The notes: a model not told the origin generated them from the letters alone. 64,000 nt of DNA from Lacticaseibacillus yichunensis (GCF_003946405.1 NZ_RHOG01000004.1:1-64000); one strand, 5' to 3'; shown: positions 46,123 through 55,951, numbered from the stretch's first letter. Translations and numbers: made by a program.

Positions 46123-46181
46123 CACTCGACGTTTGGCTTGAACGCCCGTTTAGCGGGCCACCCGAGTCAAAGCGGCGAGTG
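46123..46181. other. Hairpin in the 45948-46308 gap
   Basis: CACTCGACG...TTG pairs with CGAGTCAAAGCGGCGAGTG with one gap, and GCCCG/CGGGC closes the tip. No gene is supported in this ~360-base gap, and the element is not an obvious terminator. Confidence 0.4.
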
Positions 46182-46288
46182 GCGACCGGCGCAGCGCAAG
46201 ACTCAAATCATGACTTGGTAAATTGCACGTGGTGACCACCCCCTTTACTTTGAGATGGGGTCATTTTGCCACACTTTTTGCCAAAATG

Positions 46289-46302
46289 CAAGCGCTAACA
46301 TT
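46289..46302 (-). promoter_or_regulatory. Consensus cre site in a 3' region
   Basis: TGTTAGCGCTTGCA on the minus strand fits the CcpA consensus TGWNANCGNNWNCA at every fixed position. It lies just downstream of the 46309-46764 gene and not in front of any gene, so a role is uncertain. Confidence 0.35.
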
Positions 46303-46308
46303 CACCTG

Positions 46309-46764
46309 CTATTCCTGGTTCACGCGTTCGACATCTTCGACGTATTCGATCGTGGCCGCGTTGGTCACAAAGGCGACATCAAAGTGGACCTCGCCTGAGC
46401 GAATCCAAAAATCACTGACGACGAAGGCCGGGAACCGCGGATCCGAGGACACGATATTTTCATCGGCGGCCAATTGGGCGAGCTCGTGATCGAGCAACTT
46501 CCGGCTAACGCCAAAATCGGGCGTGGGGGCCGCATACTCAAACGCCATGATGCCATGGCCCCAGACATCCGCGACCGGCGTGCCAGCTAAGGGCTCAGGC
46601 GTCTCCCATTTCAAGGCGACCAGCATCCGTTGCACGATGTGGTCAGAAAGTTGACGGCTGCGCAGCAGGAAAATTCGCATCGCGCGTTTGCGGTTTGCGA
46701 CTCGCCACCAAACAAACCCGCCGACTGCCAGAACAACGATGATCAAAACCACCAGCCAAACCAT
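46309..46764 (-). CDS. Hypothetical membrane-anchored protein
   Basis: The 151-residue protein has one N-terminal helix (residues 1-20, VWLVVLIIVVLAVGGFVWW) and a soluble region. The basic residues directly after the helix suggest the soluble part stays inside. No family is recognised. ATG 46764 is chosen because AAAGGAGG precedes it; a longer frame lacks a ribosome site. It is divergent from rpoY-rnjA. Confidence 0.7.
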   Translation of the reverse strand: MVWLVVLIIVVLAVGGFVWWRVANRKRAMRIFLLRSRQLSDHIVQRMLVALKWETPEPLAGTPVADVWGHGIMAFEYAAPTPDFGVSRKLLDHELAQLAADENIVSSDPRFPAFVVSDFWIRSGEVHFDVAFVTNAATIEYVEDVERVNQE

Positions 46765-46942
46765 CTGGCCACCTCCTTTGTCTTCAGTATACGCACCCCT
46801 AGAAGTGAAAGGCAATCAGTCGAACTGCCGATTTTGCACATTGCCGGCACCCTCCTGACGCTATTTTCAAAAAATGACCTGCCGTCCGCTGATCCAGGCG
46901 GGCCGCCCGCGCTTCCGCTTCCCGTGGCGCTTGCCTTGCAGT

Positions 46943-46951
46943 TATGCTACA
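46943..46951 (+). promoter_or_regulatory. Extended -10 of the rpoY-rnjA unit
   Basis: TGCTACACT is an extended -10 box about 110 nt upstream of rpoY. No clear -35 is seen. The remaining leader (46952-47058) has no other recognised signal. Confidence 0.35.
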
Positions 46952-47058
46952 CTATTGATAACTGTTGATGTAGTCAACATTTGACCGGCTAATGTGCAAA
47001 GGATCCGCGGATGCGGTTGTTTTGTGCGGCGCAAAACTAAATGAAAGGTGTTTTACGT

Positions 47059-47280
47059 ATGATCTATAAAGTTCTTTACCAATCGGATAAGGTCCGCGAC
47101 CCTCGCCGCGAAACCACCGAAACGCTCTATATCGAGGCGGCCAGCGCCGTCGAAGCACGCGCGAAAGTTGAAGCCAATACCCCCTACAACATCGAGCTCG
47201 TGCAGGAACTATCTGGCAACTTCTTGGATTACGAGAAGCAGGAGCCAACTTTTAAATTGACGGAGTTCCCCGCCAAATGA
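47059..47280 (+). CDS. rpoY: RNA polymerase epsilon subunit RpoY
   Basis: The 73-residue protein (DUF1447) has the family start [20 protein letters not shown] and the [12 protein letters not shown] segment. In Firmicutes it binds core RNA polymerase. ATG 47059 is used with AAAGGTG upstream; an earlier in-frame ATG at 47041 lies on that site. It overlaps rnjA by 4 nt (ATGA), the usual pairing. Confidence 0.93.
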   Translation: MIYKVLYQSDKVRDPRRETTETLYIEAASAVEARAKVEANTPYNIELVQELSGNFLDYEKQEPTFKLTEFPAK

Positions 47281-48959
47281 AATTGAACATCAAATCTAAC
47301 GAGACGGCCGTTTTTGCGATCGGCGGCCTCGGCGAGATCGGGAAAAACATGTACGGGGTTCAATACCACGACGAGATCATCGTTATCGATGCCGGGATCA
47401 AGTTTCCGGAAGATGATCTGCTGGGTATCGATTACGTGATTTCCGACTATTCGTATCTCGTTCAAAACCAAGACAAGATCAAGGCCCTTGTCATCACACA
47501 CGGACATGAAGACCACATCGGCGGGATTCCCTACTTTTTGAAGCAGGTCCCAAATGTGCCTGTCTATGCCCCGCCGCTGGCTGCCGCGCTGATTCGCGGG
47601 AAGCTGGAGGAACACGGCCTGACCCGCACCACCAAGATGTTTGAGCTCAAAGAAGATAGCGTGCTGAAATTTGGGCCGATCACGGTCGACTTTTTCCGCA
47701 CGACCCACAGCATTCCAGATACGCTGGGGGTTGCGGTGCACACCCCTCAAGGCGTCATCGTTGAAACTGGGGATTACAAGTTCGACTTGACCCCAGTTGG
47801 CGATCAGCCGGCGCCAAACTTGCAGAAAATGGCCAAGCTTGGCGAAGAAGGCGTCCTACTTTTGATGAGCGACTCGACCAACGCCGAGGTGCCAAACTTC
47901 ACGAAGTCCGAGCGCTTTGTTGGCCACAGCATCCGCCACATTTTCGATGGGATCGAAGGCCGCATTATTTTCGCGACATTCGCCTCCAACATTTCACGGA
48001 TGGCGCAGGCGATCTCCGCCGCGCGTGAACACGGCCGCAAGATCGCGGTGTTTGGGCGGTCCATGGAAACAGCGATGATCAACGGCCGCGAGCTCGGTTA
48101 CCTCGACGTCACTGACGACGAGCTGATCGACCCGCATGAGCTCAACCACCTGCCGGCCAACGAGGTCATGATCTTGTGTACCGGCTCGCAAGGTGAACCG
48201 ATGGCGGCCTTGTCACGTATCGCAAACGGCACGCACCGACAGATCTCCATTCAGCCCGGCGATACTGTCATTTTCTCGTCGAACCCGATTCCTGGCAACA
48301 CCGTTTCGGTCAACCACGTGATCAACGAACTCGAAGAAGCTGGTGCCGAAGTCATTCACGGTAAGGTCAACAACGTGCATACTTCTGGTCATGGTGGCCA
48401 GGAGGAACAGAAGTTGATGCTCCGCCTGATGAAGCCGAAGTTCTTCATGCCGATTCACGGTGAGTACCGGATGTTGAAAATTCACACTGAGCTTGCTCAG
48501 GAGTGCCACGTCCCTGCTGAAAATTGCTTCATCATGGACAACGGCGATGTCTTGGCCCTGACTAAGGACCACGCCCGCCGCGCCGGCCATTTTCCTTCCG
48601 GCGATGTCTACATCGACGGCTCCGGCATCGGCGACATCGGCAACGCGGTCATCCGCGATCGCCGCATGTTGTCTGAGGAAGGCCTGGTCGTGGTCGTTGC
48701 CACGATCAACATGCAAAAACAAGCAGTGCTGGCTGGCCCAGATCTGCTTTCCCGCGGCTTCATCTACATGCGTGAAAGCGGCGAGCTGATCAACCAAGCT
48801 CAGCGCCGCGTTTACCGGACGATCAAAAATACGTTCCAGCAAAACGAAAAAGTCACAGAAGGCATGTTAAAGGATGCAATTACGTCCAAACTGCAGGAAT
48901 TCCTGTTTGATAAGACTGAGCGCCACCCCGTGATCTTGCCAATGCTGATTCTGTTATAA
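47277..48959 (+). CDS. rnjA: Ribonuclease J1
   Basis: The 560-residue metallo-beta-lactamase/beta-CASP ribonuclease has both endonuclease and 5'-3' exonuclease activity in mRNA decay. The full metal motif HGHEDHIGG (H75, H77, D79, H80) is present, unlike the J2 copy at 11272. The beta-CASP segment and [15 protein letters not shown] are intact. Coupling to rpoY links polymerase and RNA decay. Confidence 0.96.
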   Translation: MKLNIKSNETAVFAIGGLGEIGKNMYGVQYHDEIIVIDAGIKFPEDDLLGIDYVISDYSYLVQNQDKIKALVITHGHEDHIGGIPYFLKQVPNVPVYAPPLAAALIRGKLEEHGLTRTTKMFELKEDSVLKFGPITVDFFRTTHSIPDTLGVAVHTPQGVIVETGDYKFDLTPVGDQPAPNLQKMAKLGEEGVLLLMSDSTNAEVPNFTKSERFVGHSIRHIFDGIEGRIIFATFASNISRMAQAISAAREHGRKIAVFGRSMETAMINGRELGYLDVTDDELIDPHELNHLPANEVMILCTGSQGEPMAALSRIANGTHRQISIQPGDTVIFSSNPIPGNTVSVNHVINELEEAGAEVIHGKVNNVHTSGHGGQEEQKLMLRLMKPKFFMPIHGEYRMLKIHTELAQECHVPAENCFIMDNGDVLALTKDHARRAGHFPSGDVYIDGSGIGDIGNAVIRDRRMLSEEGLVVVVATINMQKQAVLAGPDLLSRGFIYMRESGELINQAQRRVYRTIKNTFQQNEKVTEGMLKDAITSKLQEFLFDKTERHPVILPMLILL

Positions 48960-48963
48960 CATT

Positions 48964-49006
48964 AAGCCGCGAAGTGAGTGGACCACCACTTGCTCAGCGG
49001 CTTTTT
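48964..49006 (+). terminator. rnjA terminator
   Basis: AAGCCGC and GCGGCTT with an inner GTG-rich helix, followed by a T-run. Confidence 0.75.
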
Positions 49007-49043
49007 GCATGCGAAAAAAATTGCTTCACACCCTGCTCCGTTA

Positions 49044-49072
49044 TTGTGTTTGCCAGGTTCAGCCGGTATAAT
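49044..49072 (+). promoter_or_regulatory. Promoter of the diacylglycerol kinase gene
   Basis: TTGTGT (49044-49049) and consensus TATAAT (49067-49072) lie 17 nt apart, about 30 nt before the start codon. Confidence 0.65.
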
Positions 49073-49103
49073 CAAGGCTAGTGATTCTGAAAGGGGCATC
49101 GAG

Positions 49104-50060
49104 ATGGGCGCGGCGTTTTTCTATATAATTTTCAATCCGGCAGCAAGCTCAGGGATGTCCGTCAACATTTTCAAAAAGGTGCGCGCGCGCCTGGACAATG
49201 AACACATTCCATACGAGATCAAAGTTTCGCGGTACGCAGGCCACGCGGTTCAACTGGCGCGGCAGATCGGCAGCTTTGGCAAACAGGAAAATGCTGTACT
49301 GATGGTCATCGGCGGCGACGGGACGCTTAATCAGGCGATCTGCGGACTGCGGAAAACAAGGCAAAAAGACATGCCGGTGGCCTACATTCCGGCGGGGTCT
49401 GGGAATGATTTTGCCCGAGGCATCAAAATGGCGCAGGATCCGATGAAGGCACTGGACCAGGTGCTTGCGGCAGACAAACCATTGCGGCTGGACATTGGCC
49501 AATACACAGAAGCGACCCGCGACGAAAGCGGCATTTTCGTCAACAACATCGGCGTTGGCTTTGATGGCTCCGTGATCGCAGCCACGAACCGCAGTCGCTA
49601 TAAACGCGTGTTGAACCGGGTGCACCTCGGCTCGCTCTCTTATGTGGCCGGCGTGATCCGCGTCTTTTTCTCCCGCAAGCCATTTCCGGTCGCAGTGACG
49701 GTCGATGGCCAGCGGACGCTGATTCAACGCGCGTTTCTCGTCACGACGACGAACCATCCTTATTTTGGCGGCGGCATCAAGATCTTGCCCATCGCCACGC
49801 CGGATGACGGCAAGCTCGACTTGATCGTCGTGGAGCAACTAAACATCCCCTACTTTTTCTTTTTGCTGGTGCAAATGTTGCGCAACAAGCATCTCAAGTA
49901 CAAAGCCGTGCATCACTTCGCCAGCCCGCACATCCACCTCGAGACCACAAGCCTCGAGTTTGGCCAAATGGACGGTGAGGAAATGGGCAGCCGCCCATTT
50001 GAACTCGACTTCACCGTCACCCAGCAAAATTTCTGGATCAAAAGAGAAATGGACAAATAA
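49104..50060 (+). CDS. Diacylglycerol/lipid kinase (DagK/YegS family)
   Basis: The 318-residue kinase has YIIFNPAASSG at the start, the nucleotide motif GGDGTLNQAI (residues ~70-79) and PAGSGNDFARG. It phosphorylates diacylglycerol released during cell-envelope synthesis so the lipid can be reused. ATG 49104 is set by AAAGGGG and the promoter. The stop codon is directly followed by repeat B1. Confidence 0.92.
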   Translation: MGAAFFYIIFNPAASSGMSVNIFKKVRARLDNEHIPYEIKVSRYAGHAVQLARQIGSFGKQENAVLMVIGGDGTLNQAICGLRKTRQKDMPVAYIPAGSGNDFARGIKMAQDPMKALDQVLAADKPLRLDIGQYTEATRDESGIFVNNIGVGFDGSVIAATNRSRYKRVLNRVHLGSLSYVAGVIRVFFSRKPFPVAVTVDGQRTLIQRAFLVTTTNHPYFGGGIKILPIATPDDGKLDLIVVEQLNIPYFFFLLVQMLRNKHLKYKAVHHFASPHIHLETTSLEFGQMDGEEMGSRPFELDFTVTQQNFWIKREMDK

Positions 50061-50181
50061 AGGGTGCGGAGGTGCGCGATTATGGTCGAGCAGGTAGGCT
50101 AGCCCAGCGCTTGATGGCGCTCTTAGCCATCGAGTGCTGGGCGTACCTAGCTGTCTCGACCATGCGCACCGGAGCCCAACT
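50061..50181 (+). repeat. Family B structured repeat, copy B1
   Basis: The 121-bp copy runs from AGGGTGCGGAGGTGCGCG to GCGCACCGGAGCCCAACT and begins at the base after the dagK stop codon. Nested pairing: GGTGCGC/GCGCACC, GGTCGAG/CTCGACC, CAGGTA/TACCT, AGCCCAGC/GCTGGGC and a core GATGGCGCTCTTAGCCATC. Confidence 0.8.
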
Positions 50182-50184
50182 GTA

Positions 50185-50293
50185 AGGGTGCAGAGGTGCG
50201 CGCTTATGGTGGGGCAGCTAACTTGGCTCGGGTGCTTGGTGGCGCACTTAGCCACCGAGTGCCCGAGACAGTTAGATGTCCCCACCCAACACC
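50185..50293 (+). repeat. Family B structured repeat, copy B2
   Basis: A tandem second copy with different arms that still pair (GGTGGGG/CCCCACC, GGCTCGGGTGC/GTGCCCGAG, GGTGGC/GCCACC). The right end is cut short after CCCCACC. Confidence 0.75.
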
Positions 50294-50309
50294 AAAAGCT
50301 CAAATAAAC

Positions 50310-50352
50310 AGCCGGTCCCCGCGATTTCCATCCTCGCAGGGGCCGGCTATTT
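50310..50352. terminator. Bidirectional terminator between dagK and the Eis-like gene
   Basis: AGCCGGTCCCCGCG and CGCAGGGGCCGGCT form a long stem between converging genes. Confidence 0.7.
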
Positions 50353-50391
50353 CAATTTCTCAAAACGTGTTTTCTATTGAATAGATGTCAC

Positions 50392-51603
50392 TCAGAAGTA
50401 ATCCGAGAAGTAAGGCTCATCCATTGGAATGACGTTCTCAAGAATCTTCAATGCCTTCTTCGACGCGGTCAAGCGCTCGATCGTGGCTAAATACGACGGC
50501 CGCCGGTAACTCATCAACATGGTTGTCAGCGTCTGAATGTCCAGCTCGACCGCCTCGCCCACCGGCCGCCGGGTGACATGCGGACTGCCATCGGGATTCC
50601 AGTAAAGGCCAAAGATGCCGTTGTTCCATTCCGCCAGCGGATCGGACACGATGAAGTGCACAGGCTCGCCTGGCTCCGCAAATGGGTAGCGTTTCAGGAA
50701 CTCGGCGACATCCACGATGCGCGCCATATAATACGGGTGAATCGTCTGGTAAATATCGCCATCCTCAAGCAGAAAATGAAGCGGCTCATTTTTATAAATA
50801 TTGCCTTTGACATGCTCGACCATGGAAAAATGGGCCGCAATAAAATTCCACAATCCCAGCCGGGCTTCCTGCGTGATGTAGACCATTTCCTTGACGTGAA
50901 AGACCTCGTCGGCGATCCAGTACAGCACGAAGCCTTGGGGCACATCGTTTGCGTCATAATAAACGCCCGCGGTGCGCTCCTCTTCATTTTCCCAGCGCCA
51001 GTATTCATCCCAGTTGAGCTGGTTGCGGATCATTGCGCCGTGGGTGTGCACGGCAAAGCGGTCATAGATCTCGATCACATCCGCATCATCGGAATCGAGG
51101 CGTTCGACATGGCCAGGCACCTCGATGGCCTTGGGCAGCTGCGTGTCTTTGACGTCAAAGGTCAGATGATCGGACATGATCTCCCAACCTTTTTTCCGGT
51201 AAAACGGAATGCTGTATGGATAAAGATACGAGATCCACTGATGATGTTCCCGCATGTGATCCAGTCCCAGCTTGACGAGGTCGTGCATCAGGCCATTGCC
51301 GGCGTATTCGGGATACGTGCCGACGCCGGTCAGCCCGGCCATATCAAAAACGGTGCCGTGAATATTCACACGACACGGGTAGATCGCCAGTTGCGAGATC
51401 AATTCATCGCCATGAAACCAGCCGATCACATCAGATTTTTCAAGGACTGGGCGCTTGGCGCGTTCCAGTTCCCCGTCTTCGTAGCCGCTTTCCTCAACTT
51501 CTTTGGCGGTCACTTGAAAAACATAGGCGAGCAGGTCGTTGAACTGCTCAAGATCATCCGTCGTCACCCGTCTGATCTCAAGGTCATCGCGGATATTGGA
51601 CAT
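50392..51603 (-). CDS. Eis-like GNAT N-acetyltransferase
   Basis: The ~403-residue protein has the Eis plan: an N-terminal GNAT domain with GLTGVGTYPEYAGNGLMHDLV (residues ~85-105), a second GNAT-like domain and a C-terminal SCP2-type lipid-binding domain. Eis enzymes acetylate lysines or aminoglycosides; the substrate here is unknown. ATG 51603 lies 1 nt past the recD2 stop; an in-frame GTG at 51615 overlapping recD2 is an alternative. It is last in the gpm-TPR-recD2-eis chain. Confidence 0.85.
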   Translation of the reverse strand: MSNIRDDLEIRRVTTDDLEQFNDLLAYVFQVTAKEVEESGYEDGELERAKRPVLEKSDVIGWFHGDELISQLAIYPCRVNIHGTVFDMAGLTGVGTYPEYAGNGLMHDLVKLGLDHMREHHQWISYLYPYSIPFYRKKGWEIMSDHLTFDVKDTQLPKAIEVPGHVERLDSDDADVIEIYDRFAVHTHGAMIRNQLNWDEYWRWENEEERTAGVYYDANDVPQGFVLYWIADEVFHVKEMVYITQEARLGLWNFIAAHFSMVEHVKGNIYKNEPLHFLLEDGDIYQTIHPYYMARIVDVAEFLKRYPFAEPGEPVHFIVSDPLAEWNNGIFGLYWNPDGSPHVTRRPVGEAVELDIQTLTTMLMSYRRPSYLATIERLTASKKALKILENVIPMDEPYFSDYF

Positions 51604-51604
51604 G

Positions 51605-54154
51605 TTATGACTCACTTTCCTTTTCTGGGCGAATGCCCTGCATGCCGATCATCGGGTCGATCGATTGCGCGAGTACCAGATCCGGCGTCAAGCGCCAATC
51701 GTTCGGCATCGCAGCATCCCCGACAGGTGCAGGCTCTGAATCTCCGACTGGCACGGGTTCTGTAGCTTGCGCAGGGCCTGCCGCATCGGCACCCCCAGTC
51801 CTCGCTTCATCATGAGGACGCGCTGAATCTGTGGTTGGAACCACTCCCGATTTTGCCACCGGTGCGTCATGCGTTTCTTCTTTATTATCCGGAGCTGGTT
51901 TGGCCTTGTCAACCGCGACCCGTCCAGGCATGGTCTCCTGAAGCCGGGCAACGAGACTGGTATGGCGGTTATCGGCCACTTCCTGCACCGCCAATTCAAA
52001 CGCACGCGGGTCACCCATCAGGATCAAAAAGTTGCGGGCGCGCGTCACCGCGGTATACAGTAAGTTTCGCCGCAACATCCGCCGACTCTGCAGGGTCAGC
52101 GGCAAGACGACCACGTCAAATTCGCTCCCTTGGGCTTTATGAATCGAGGTCGCATAAGCCAGGGTGATCTTCGTCCAGTCATTGCGTTTATATTGTAATT
52201 CGTTGCCGTCAAAATCGATGGTCAGCTCATCGGTCTTGCTGTCGGTATATTTGCCCTCCATGATGCCTTGAATGATTCCGATCTCGCCATTAAACACATT
52301 ATTTTCCGGATCATTGACCAATTGGAGCACCTTGTCGCCGATGCGGTAGCGGACGTTGCCAAAAACAACTTCCTTGGCCCGGGCATCACGCAGCGGATTC
52401 AAAATATCTTGAATCATCGGGTTCAGCTCGTCGATGCCGGCCACGCCGCGGTACATCGGGGCCAGCACCTGAATGCCGGTATGGTCGAATTTTCCCCCGG
52501 CCTTGGCGACAACTTGGCCGACTGCTTTGGGCAGTTGGTTCGGCGGGCACAAAATAAAGCTGCGATCCGCGGCTGGGCGCTGCCAATCCGCCGGGAGTTT
52601 GCCTTCGTTGATCGCATGGGCGAACGGAATAATCGAGCTCGACGCGTCCTGGCGGTGAATGTGCGTCAGCTCCATGGCGGGCAACACGCCGGCGCGAAGC
52701 AGATCCGCAAAGACCTGGCCGGGCCCGACGCTTGGCAGCTGATCCTTATCCCCCACCAAAATCAATTTGATGCCGGGATGAATCGCGGCCAAAAGCGTGC
52801 GGAAGAGATAGGTATCGACCATCGACATTTCATCGATGATCAGCAGCCCATCCGGCAGGTCCTTGGGTTCGTACTGGGTGCTGTCCACTGCCAATCCCAG
52901 CAGGCGGTGAATAGTGCCGGCGGGCAAATTCGTGGTCTCGGCGATGCGCTTAGCAGCTCGACCAGTCGGTGCCGCCAACATGATTGGAAACGTCTCGTCT
53001 TGGTAGCTGTTCACATCAAGGCTCAAGTCATTGAGCGCGGCATAGGTGTGGACAATCCCATTGATGACTGTGGTCTTTCCTGTCCCTGGTCCGCCGGTGA
53101 GCAGAAAAACAGGCGCAGCCATCGCGCTTTTGATTGCCGTTTCCTGCGACTCATCGTAAGTGACCCCGCTGGCTTTGGCAGCGGCGCGCAACGCTTTTTT
53201 CATGCGGGCCGCCTTGACTTTCTTAGTGTCGCCTTCCGTCATCTGGCGCAGCCGTGTCGCGATCTCCCATTCCGCGTCGAACAAGCGCTTGGGATAGACC
53301 TTATCGCCATCTGCTACGACCTTGTTGGCATTGGCCAGGGCCAGCACCGCATCCGCCACGGCTGTGGGCGCGATCTCAACGTTGCGCGCACTTTCAAGTA
53401 GCCCGATGCTTTGGTCCAGCAGCGGCTTGAGCGCGACATAGGTATCCCCTTCGCCATCGGTCAAGCTGGACAGCGTGTCGAAAACAGCGCCTTGCAGCCG
53501 GGTCGGGTCATCGGGCGCAATATCCAGCCGCGCCGCAATGGCATCCGCACGCTTGAACCCGATGCCGTCGATGTCGGCGATCAGCTGGTACGGATTTTCC
53601 TTGATCACTTCCAGCGCGTCGGTGTCATAGGTCTGATAGATCTTCGCGGCCATGTTTGACGTGAAGCCAAAATCATTCAGGCCAATGATCACCTGCTCCA
53701 TCCCCAGATTGGCCTGAAGCGTATCGATCAGCGTTTTGCGCCGGTCCGCCTTGGGCACCAGCGGCACCAAGACAGCTGGGTCCTTCATGATTTGATCGAT
53801 CGCGGTGACACCCAGCGCCTCAACAATGCGCTCGGCTGTTTTGGTGCCGATGCCCGGAAATTTATCTGAACTCAAATAATTGACCAGCCCCTGTTTGCTG
53901 GTCGGGCGGTCGGCGTGATAATTGTCCGCGGCAAATTGCGGTCCGTATTTCGGATGATTGACGAGCTTGCCCGTGAACGTGTACGCCTCGTCTTCTTTGA
54001 TGTCGCCAAATGAGCCGGTGACCACGATCGTCGGTTCCGCCCAGGTGAAACTCGCGGTACCGACTGCGACTTCCATGATCTTGAAGAAGTTCGCCGCATT
54101 TTCAAAATAAATGCTTTTCACCCGGCCGGACAGCGTCGCCTCGTCATCACTCAT
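51605..54154 (-). CDS. recD2: ATP-dependent DNA helicase RecD2
   Basis: The 849-residue 5'-3' helicase has an N-terminal OB-like domain, helix-hairpin-helix repeats (FPGIGTKTAERIVEALG, IDGIGFKRADAIA), Walker A GGPGTGKTT (residues 354-362), DEMSMVD and the C-terminal SIHKAQGSEFD motif. It acts in DNA repair without RecBC. The last ~110 residues are an Ala/Pro/Glu-rich tail that is probably disordered. It overlaps the TPR gene by 8 nt. Confidence 0.96.
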   Translation of the reverse strand: MSDDEATLSGRVKSIYFENAANFFKIMEVAVGTASFTWAEPTIVVTGSFGDIKEDEAYTFTGKLVNHPKYGPQFAADNYHADRPTSKQGLVNYLSSDKFPGIGTKTAERIVEALGVTAIDQIMKDPAVLVPLVPKADRRKTLIDTLQANLGMEQVIIGLNDFGFTSNMAAKIYQTYDTDALEVIKENPYQLIADIDGIGFKRADAIAARLDIAPDDPTRLQGAVFDTLSSLTDGEGDTYVALKPLLDQSIGLLESARNVEIAPTAVADAVLALANANKVVADGDKVYPKRLFDAEWEIATRLRQMTEGDTKKVKAARMKKALRAAAKASGVTYDESQETAIKSAMAAPVFLLTGGPGTGKTTVINGIVHTYAALNDLSLDVNSYQDETFPIMLAAPTGRAAKRIAETTNLPAGTIHRLLGLAVDSTQYEPKDLPDGLLIIDEMSMVDTYLFRTLLAAIHPGIKLILVGDKDQLPSVGPGQVFADLLRAGVLPAMELTHIHRQDASSSIIPFAHAINEGKLPADWQRPAADRSFILCPPNQLPKAVGQVVAKAGGKFDHTGIQVLAPMYRGVAGIDELNPMIQDILNPLRDARAKEVVFGNVRYRIGDKVLQLVNDPENNVFNGEIGIIQGIMEGKYTDSKTDELTIDFDGNELQYKRNDWTKITLAYATSIHKAQGSEFDVVVLPLTLQSRRMLRRNLLYTAVTRARNFLILMGDPRAFELAVQEVADNRHTSLVARLQETMPGRVAVDKAKPAPDNKEETHDAPVAKSGVVPTTDSARPHDEARTGGADAAGPAQATEPVPVGDSEPAPVGDAAMPNDWRLTPDLVLAQSIDPMIGMQGIRPEKESES

Positions 54155-54812
54155 CGCTGTCTCCCTGCGCCTTCAAAAAGCCCGCGATGTCGCGGACATG
54201 GCCGGCCTCTTGATCATAACCAGCCGGATCGAGTTGTTTCGCCTCATCGAGCCACTGACTGCCATCCTTACCTTGCGCCGCCTGACTCATCGCATAGGTG
54301 AACAGGATGCGCGCATTTTTCCGGGCCAAAAGCGGCGCCAGCACTTCATCCGCCTGGGTAAACGCACCGACTGCCAGCATCAGCTGCGCGCACAACAGCG
54401 CGGCATCGACCTTGTGCGGCGCGGCCTCATGGGCGGTGAGCGCAAACGCCAGTGCCTTGGCCGGCTGCCCCGCGCGCTGATAGGCCAGGGCGGTCATGTA
54501 TTGCGCGTCTTCACCAAGCGTCCCCTTCGCGCCGGTGACTTGTTGAAAATAGGAAAGTGCCAGCTGATCATTGCCCTGCGTATACGCGAGCACGCCAAAA
54601 TCGTACAGGAGCTCCGGGTCGTTTGGAAAAAGGCCCAGCGCCTGGACCAGCAATTCCCGCGCCTCATCATCGGCGGAGATGCTGATCAACATCATCGCCA
54701 GCGTCGCATAATTTTTCGGGTCATGTGGGTGGTCATCAATTGCCTGGACCGCGCGATGAATCGCCTCATCGTGGTCCCCGCGTTGAAATTGTTTGACGAG
54801 ATCGTTGGTCAT
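54147..54812 (-). CDS. TPR-repeat protein (recD2 neighbour)
   Basis: The 221-residue protein has repeated helix pairs typical of TPRs (DHDEAIHRAVQAIDDHPHDPKNYATLAMML, split over two helices, and DEARELLVQALGLFPNDPELLYDFG). No signal peptide is present. A TPR gene before recD2 and after mnmA is standard in lactobacilli; its partner is unknown. ATG 54812 follows AGGAGG. Confidence 0.85.
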   Translation of the reverse strand: MTNDLVKQFQRGDHDEAIHRAVQAIDDHPHDPKNYATLAMMLISISADDEARELLVQALGLFPNDPELLYDFGVLAYTQGNDQLALSYFQQVTGAKGTLGEDAQYMTALAYQRAGQPAKALAFALTAHEAAPHKVDAALLCAQLMLAVGAFTQADEVLAPLLARKNARILFTYAMSQAAQGKDGSQWLDEAKQLDPAGYDQEAGHVRDIAGFLKAQGDSDE

Positions 54813-54822
54813 CTCGCGCCTC

Positions 54823-55485
54823 CTAGATCGTGTCTGTCGCCTCAAGCGGCTTGGTCAAAAATTCGGTGTCGTTCCATTTCAATAGCGTGAATGGCAAATT
54901 CGGGCCATGTGCCTCTAAAATGGTGACACTGCTGTTGGTCAGCCCGCCGTCCTTGCGCATATCCTTGATCGGCGTGCCAAGCAGACTTTGAATCAGGGCC
55001 ACAAGCGCGGCGCCATGGCTGACAAATAAAAGATTCGCAGTGCCGGTCGTATCTGCCCGGACCGCATCCAAGACCACCGGCTGCATCCGCTTGATCAAGG
55101 CCTCAAAGGATTCGCCTGCCACCTCTTCGGCGTGATACTCGCCCGGAGCATGGCGAAACGCGTGCAACGCATCTGGATATTTTTCGGCGACCTCGGTGAA
55201 TTTGAGGCCTTCCATTTTGCCCAGATCAAACTCCCGCATCCCCACCGTGACGGTCACGGGAATGGCCTGCGCCAGGTCTTTAAGCAGCACATTGGCTGTC
55301 GTTTTCGCCCGCGGCAAGGGACTGACATAGGCATGCGCAAACGGCACCTTTTTCAAATACTGGGCGAGCTGATGAATCTGATCAAAGCTCTCAGGCAACA
55401 GCGGACTGTCCCCGTTTGCCCCCTGATAGCGGCCCTCCAGGTTCCATTGGGTCTTTCCGTGGCGCACAAAATATAACCGAGTCAA
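54823..55485 (-). CDS. Histidine phosphatase (phosphoglycerate mutase family)
   Basis: The 220-residue protein begins TRLYFVRHGKTQWN with the phosphorylated His in RHG. A second His lies in LLFVSHGAAL, and the E-rich FDLGKMEG segment is typical. These are usually broad phosphatases rather than true mutases. The TTG start at 55485 has GGGAGG 7 nt upstream; the long N-terminal extension of the open frame is not supported. It lies 10 nt before the TPR gene. Confidence 0.88.
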   Translation of the reverse strand: MTRLYFVRHGKTQWNLEGRYQGANGDSPLLPESFDQIHQLAQYLKKVPFAHAYVSPLPRAKTTANVLLKDLAQAIPVTVTVGMREFDLGKMEGLKFTEVAEKYPDALHAFRHAPGEYHAEEVAGESFEALIKRMQPVVLDAVRADTTGTANLLFVSHGAALVALIQSLLGTPIKDMRKDGGLTNSSVTILEAHGPNLPFTLLKWNDTEFLTKPLEATDTI

Positions 55486-55696
55486 AGCATGTCCTCCCGC
55501 GGCCGCACTGCGGCTGTATATCTTCCTATTATGGTGAAACAACGCCGGGATTTCAAGGCAGGCCGGCGATCGGTCGTCAACGAAATGGCTACCAATGTTG
55601 GTTTTTGCGCGCCTGGGGACTTGGGTCGGTTCCTTTCTTGTTGACAAAGGCCATTGGTTGGCGCGACGTGCTACGATATTGCCGGGGAGTGATGAC

Positions 55697-55951
55697 ATGG
55701 GACTATTCTTGTTGATCGCGCTTGGCGGCGGCGTCTTGACCGCGGGCGCGGGATGGCTGGCCGTCATCCGCGACAGCCAATGGCTCGGGGCGCTGACAGG
55801 CTACCTGGCTTTTTGCACGCTGATCAACGCCTCGATCGCCGGGCTCGATGTGAAAATGATGCCAGGGGCGCTGGCCATCAGTGGCTTGGCTGGCGTTTTG
55901 TTTTTTGTCTGGCTGGGCGTAAGGGTACTGTGGCAACGGCGTAAAAAATAG
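55697..55951 (+). CDS. Small three-helix membrane protein
   Basis: The 84-residue protein has three hydrophobic helices (residues ~3-20, ~30-48 and ~57-76) and ends in a basic QRRKK tail. No family is recognised. ATG 55697 follows GGGGAG and an extended -10 TGCTACGAT. The TAG stop overlaps the first bases of repeat B3. It is transcribed against the surrounding genes. Confidence 0.65.
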   Translation: MGLFLLIALGGGVLTAGAGWLAVIRDSQWLGALTGYLAFCTLINASIAGLDVKMMPGALAISGLAGVLFFVWLGVRVLWQRRKK

